Shown here one piece after another: positions 62,198 through 64,000 of a stretch of DNA of 64,000 bases (position 1 is the first letter of the stretch; the number at the start of each line of letters is the position of its first letter). Origin of the DNA: Pycnopodia helianthoides (taxonomy: Eukaryota; Echinodermata; Asteroidea; Forcipulatida; Asteriidae). The notes under the pieces were generated by a model that was given only the letters and a program-made list of their open reading frames with translations, was not told the DNA's origin and did no database searches. Made by a program: the position numbers and the translations under genes. The DNA lies in NCBI GenBank assembly GCA_032158295.1, contig CM063244.1:3910510-3974509 (forward strand). The letters are read 5' to 3'.

Positions 62198-62656
62198 GAC
62201 CCGATCTGTCGAAATGAGGAATATATCGACCCCTTCATAAAATTGAGTTGTGCATACCGTGTTAACAAGTAACTCACTGGCTTTCCAGCAATACCATTAT
62301 TTTTTCCGTAGCTTATTCCAGTCGAAGTTATCGGAAAGAAGAAAGTCTACAAGACAAGGCCACTTCCATTTTTTTTACGACGTGTTTGTTTAGATACTCT
62401 TTTTAATTAACTTTGGAGAGAATCAATTGCGTACAAACATGCTCAAGAAAACGTAATTTTTGTGGATTTATTCATCTTTTCAATTAAAGGTAAGACCACG
62501 ACAAGAAGTATCAAGTTTTGATTACCTAATACCACCGAAATCGCGTAATCGTTTTTTGTAGTGTTTTTTCATGATTTTCGATTGTGACCAACTTTACACG
62601 CAAATTACACGCAATACGTTCTGTCTGACACATTCCTCATTTCGATAGATCAGGTC
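62198..62656 (+). mobile_element. DNA transposon (GACCYGAT ends), copy 2, 459 bases
   Basis: Inverted ends GACCCGATCTGTCGAAATGA and its near complement; 8-base target duplication ACATTTGT at 62190-62197 and 62657-62664. Non-autonomous. The 8-base duplication fits hAT or P superfamilies. Confidence 0.92.
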
Positions 62657-62809
62657 ACATTTGTCAACACTTCAGCAAAATTTCACTTTCTTCTTCTATG
62701 CAGATAGAACCACTATTATACCATTGCCCAAAGGTGGTACTACATAGGCCCCCCAAAAGTTCTGACCGCCCCTATTAAAGGCCTCCTTTCAATTCAATGC
62801 ACAGCGCAT

Positions 62810-63080
62810 ATGTCTCCGTACACTTGCCTTGACCACACTCAAGAAAACAAAAATCAGCACATTCTATGGATTTGCACATTCTGCCGATCGCCCAATCTGC
62901 AGTTTTTGGACTTCGTTGCAGCCGACAATTTCTCTTTTTTCGAGAATCGCTATCTGACACAATCATACCACCATATTAAGCGACAATATCTCCTGCGTAC
63001 CTTATGTGTGATACCCTGTAGGTCTTTGATAGATTTTTGGAGCATTTTTATTTTGTCACTCACTGCTTTTGGGTTGAACT
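62810..63080 (+). pseudogene. Possible LINE ORF1 zinc-finger remnant
   Basis: Plus strand reads ILWICTFCRSPNLQF, like the W.C..CG.PN end of the PHD-type finger in CR1-like LINE first ORFs. The upstream cysteines are not recognisable and no reverse transcriptase follows; weak. Confidence 0.3.
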
Positions 63081-63227
63081 GAATCATGTAAGTAGGGCAT
63101 CTTTACACTCGTCAAACTTATCGGAATAATAAAAAGTGCAAGATTTTTTTAATGTAAATCCAACCTTCCGACCCTGTATTAATATGGCATGTTAGAAAAA
63201 GAACATGTTTTTTTGTTGTTGCCATAC

Positions 63228-63947
63228 AGGGCTCGAACTTGGGGAAAAAGTCTTCAAGACCGCAATTGTTTTTACAATGACCAGATTCAAAATGAGAAAA
63301 AAATTGCTGACACAGTTTAGCATGCACTGAACTGTTTGTATTTGACCAAGCATTAAGACGTATGTAAGAGAATATCTATCCAATTTGAGCTGGCAGTGTA
63401 AGCACTTTATGTAATCCACCACATACATAAACTGACAAACCTGTAGAAGTTTGAGATTGATCGGCCATCTGGGTCACGGGAAAATAGTGAAAAACCAATT
63501 ACACATGTGCATGAAATCATATAGGTTCAACAAATGAATAAAACGCTCACTGAGCGATAAATTTAATTGGAAAATTGGTTTATTCATTTCTCATCAAATA
63601 GGCATTTCAGACAGAAATGTTTAAAGGGATGTTTTCTACTATCATCATCATTAGACCATTAAGTTTTATGTAAATCTGTGATCAAAAAGTATATTGTACA
63701 AGTTTTTTTCTTACCAATTCTGTAATGTTCCTTTAAGTATACATGTATCTTTACTCAACAGAATTGAAAAGTATTTAACAAACTTAAAATGAACATTTGA
63801 ACATGATTTGTTTTGTTATTACACAGTGAGGTATTGTTCTTCAATTGAAAAACACAAGACAGCTTGACTTGTCCGGTCTTGGAGTTTTTTGGCCCGACAC
63901 TAAAATTACTGGCCTCAGGCCTGTGGTCCAGTGTCAAATCGAGCCCT
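63228..63947. mobile_element. hAT-like element with nested MITE
   Basis: Ends AGGGCTCGA and TCGAGCCCT; 7-base duplication GCCATAC at 63221-63227 and 63948-63954. About half of its length is the truncated family A MITE at 63390-63736. Confidence 0.65.
63390..63736 (+). mobile_element. TTAA MITE, family A, copy 9, left-truncated
   Basis: Starts at GCTGGCAGTGTAAGCAC, lacking the first about 45 bases; right end AATGTTCCTTTAA intact (TTAA 63733-63736). Confidence 0.93.
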
Positions 63948-64000
63948 GCCATACCTCTCAGGACTCAATTTTTTTTACACTGGACCGCTGGCCCGAGGCC
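63918..64000. repeat. Inverted repeat at the window edge
   Basis: GGCCTCAGGCCTGTGGTCCA at 63921 is mirrored by TGGACCGCTGGCCCGAGGCC at 63981-64000. It probably belongs to an element continuing to the right. Confidence 0.7.

Overview
This is a eukaryotic, animal window: AT-rich, intron-rich and crowded with mobile elements. The repeat types (tRNA-derived SINEs, CR1/L2-like LINE tails, many TTAA-flanked MITEs) and the protein similarity suggest a marine deuterostome, most likely an echinoderm such as a sea star. That assignment is an inference; nothing here names the species.

One protein-coding gene is clear. Positions 36126 down to 1151 on the minus strand hold fifteen coding exons of a CPED1 orthologue (cadherin-like and PC-esterase domain-containing protein 1). 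All exons have GT/AG borders and join in phase into 950 complete codons plus two bases. The product is a type II membrane protein: a basic tail and one membrane anchor, a tubulin-tyrosine-ligase-like ATP-grasp region, a cadherin-like beta sandwich, and a cysteine-rich plus PC-esterase region with its GDS nucleophile motif. The last coding exon or exons, which should carry the DxxH block, lie beyond position 1. The introns hold most of the repeats, several within tens of bases of a splice site.

From 36.3 to 64 kb no second gene is certain. This stretch holds two large minisatellite or satellite tracts (41.6-42.9 and 38.1-38.8 kb), smaller tandem repeats, hairpins, MITEs, SINEs, LINE 3' ends and foldback elements. 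There are a few CpG-richer blocks that could be promoters or first exons (46.8-47.2, 53.9-54.3, 56.4-56.8, 59.0-59.5 kb).

The most unusual signal is a group of at least five TTAA-flanked MITE families (about 24 copies here). They share a common left-half core, yet each has a palindrome at its centre. In two families, copies that match on both sides of the centre carry unrelated palindromes at the same place. Other notable items are three dispersed elements that contain a histone-type 3' stem-loop, and a 1.28-kb P-like transposon with a THAP-domain exon, sitting inside a SINE between clean target-site duplications.
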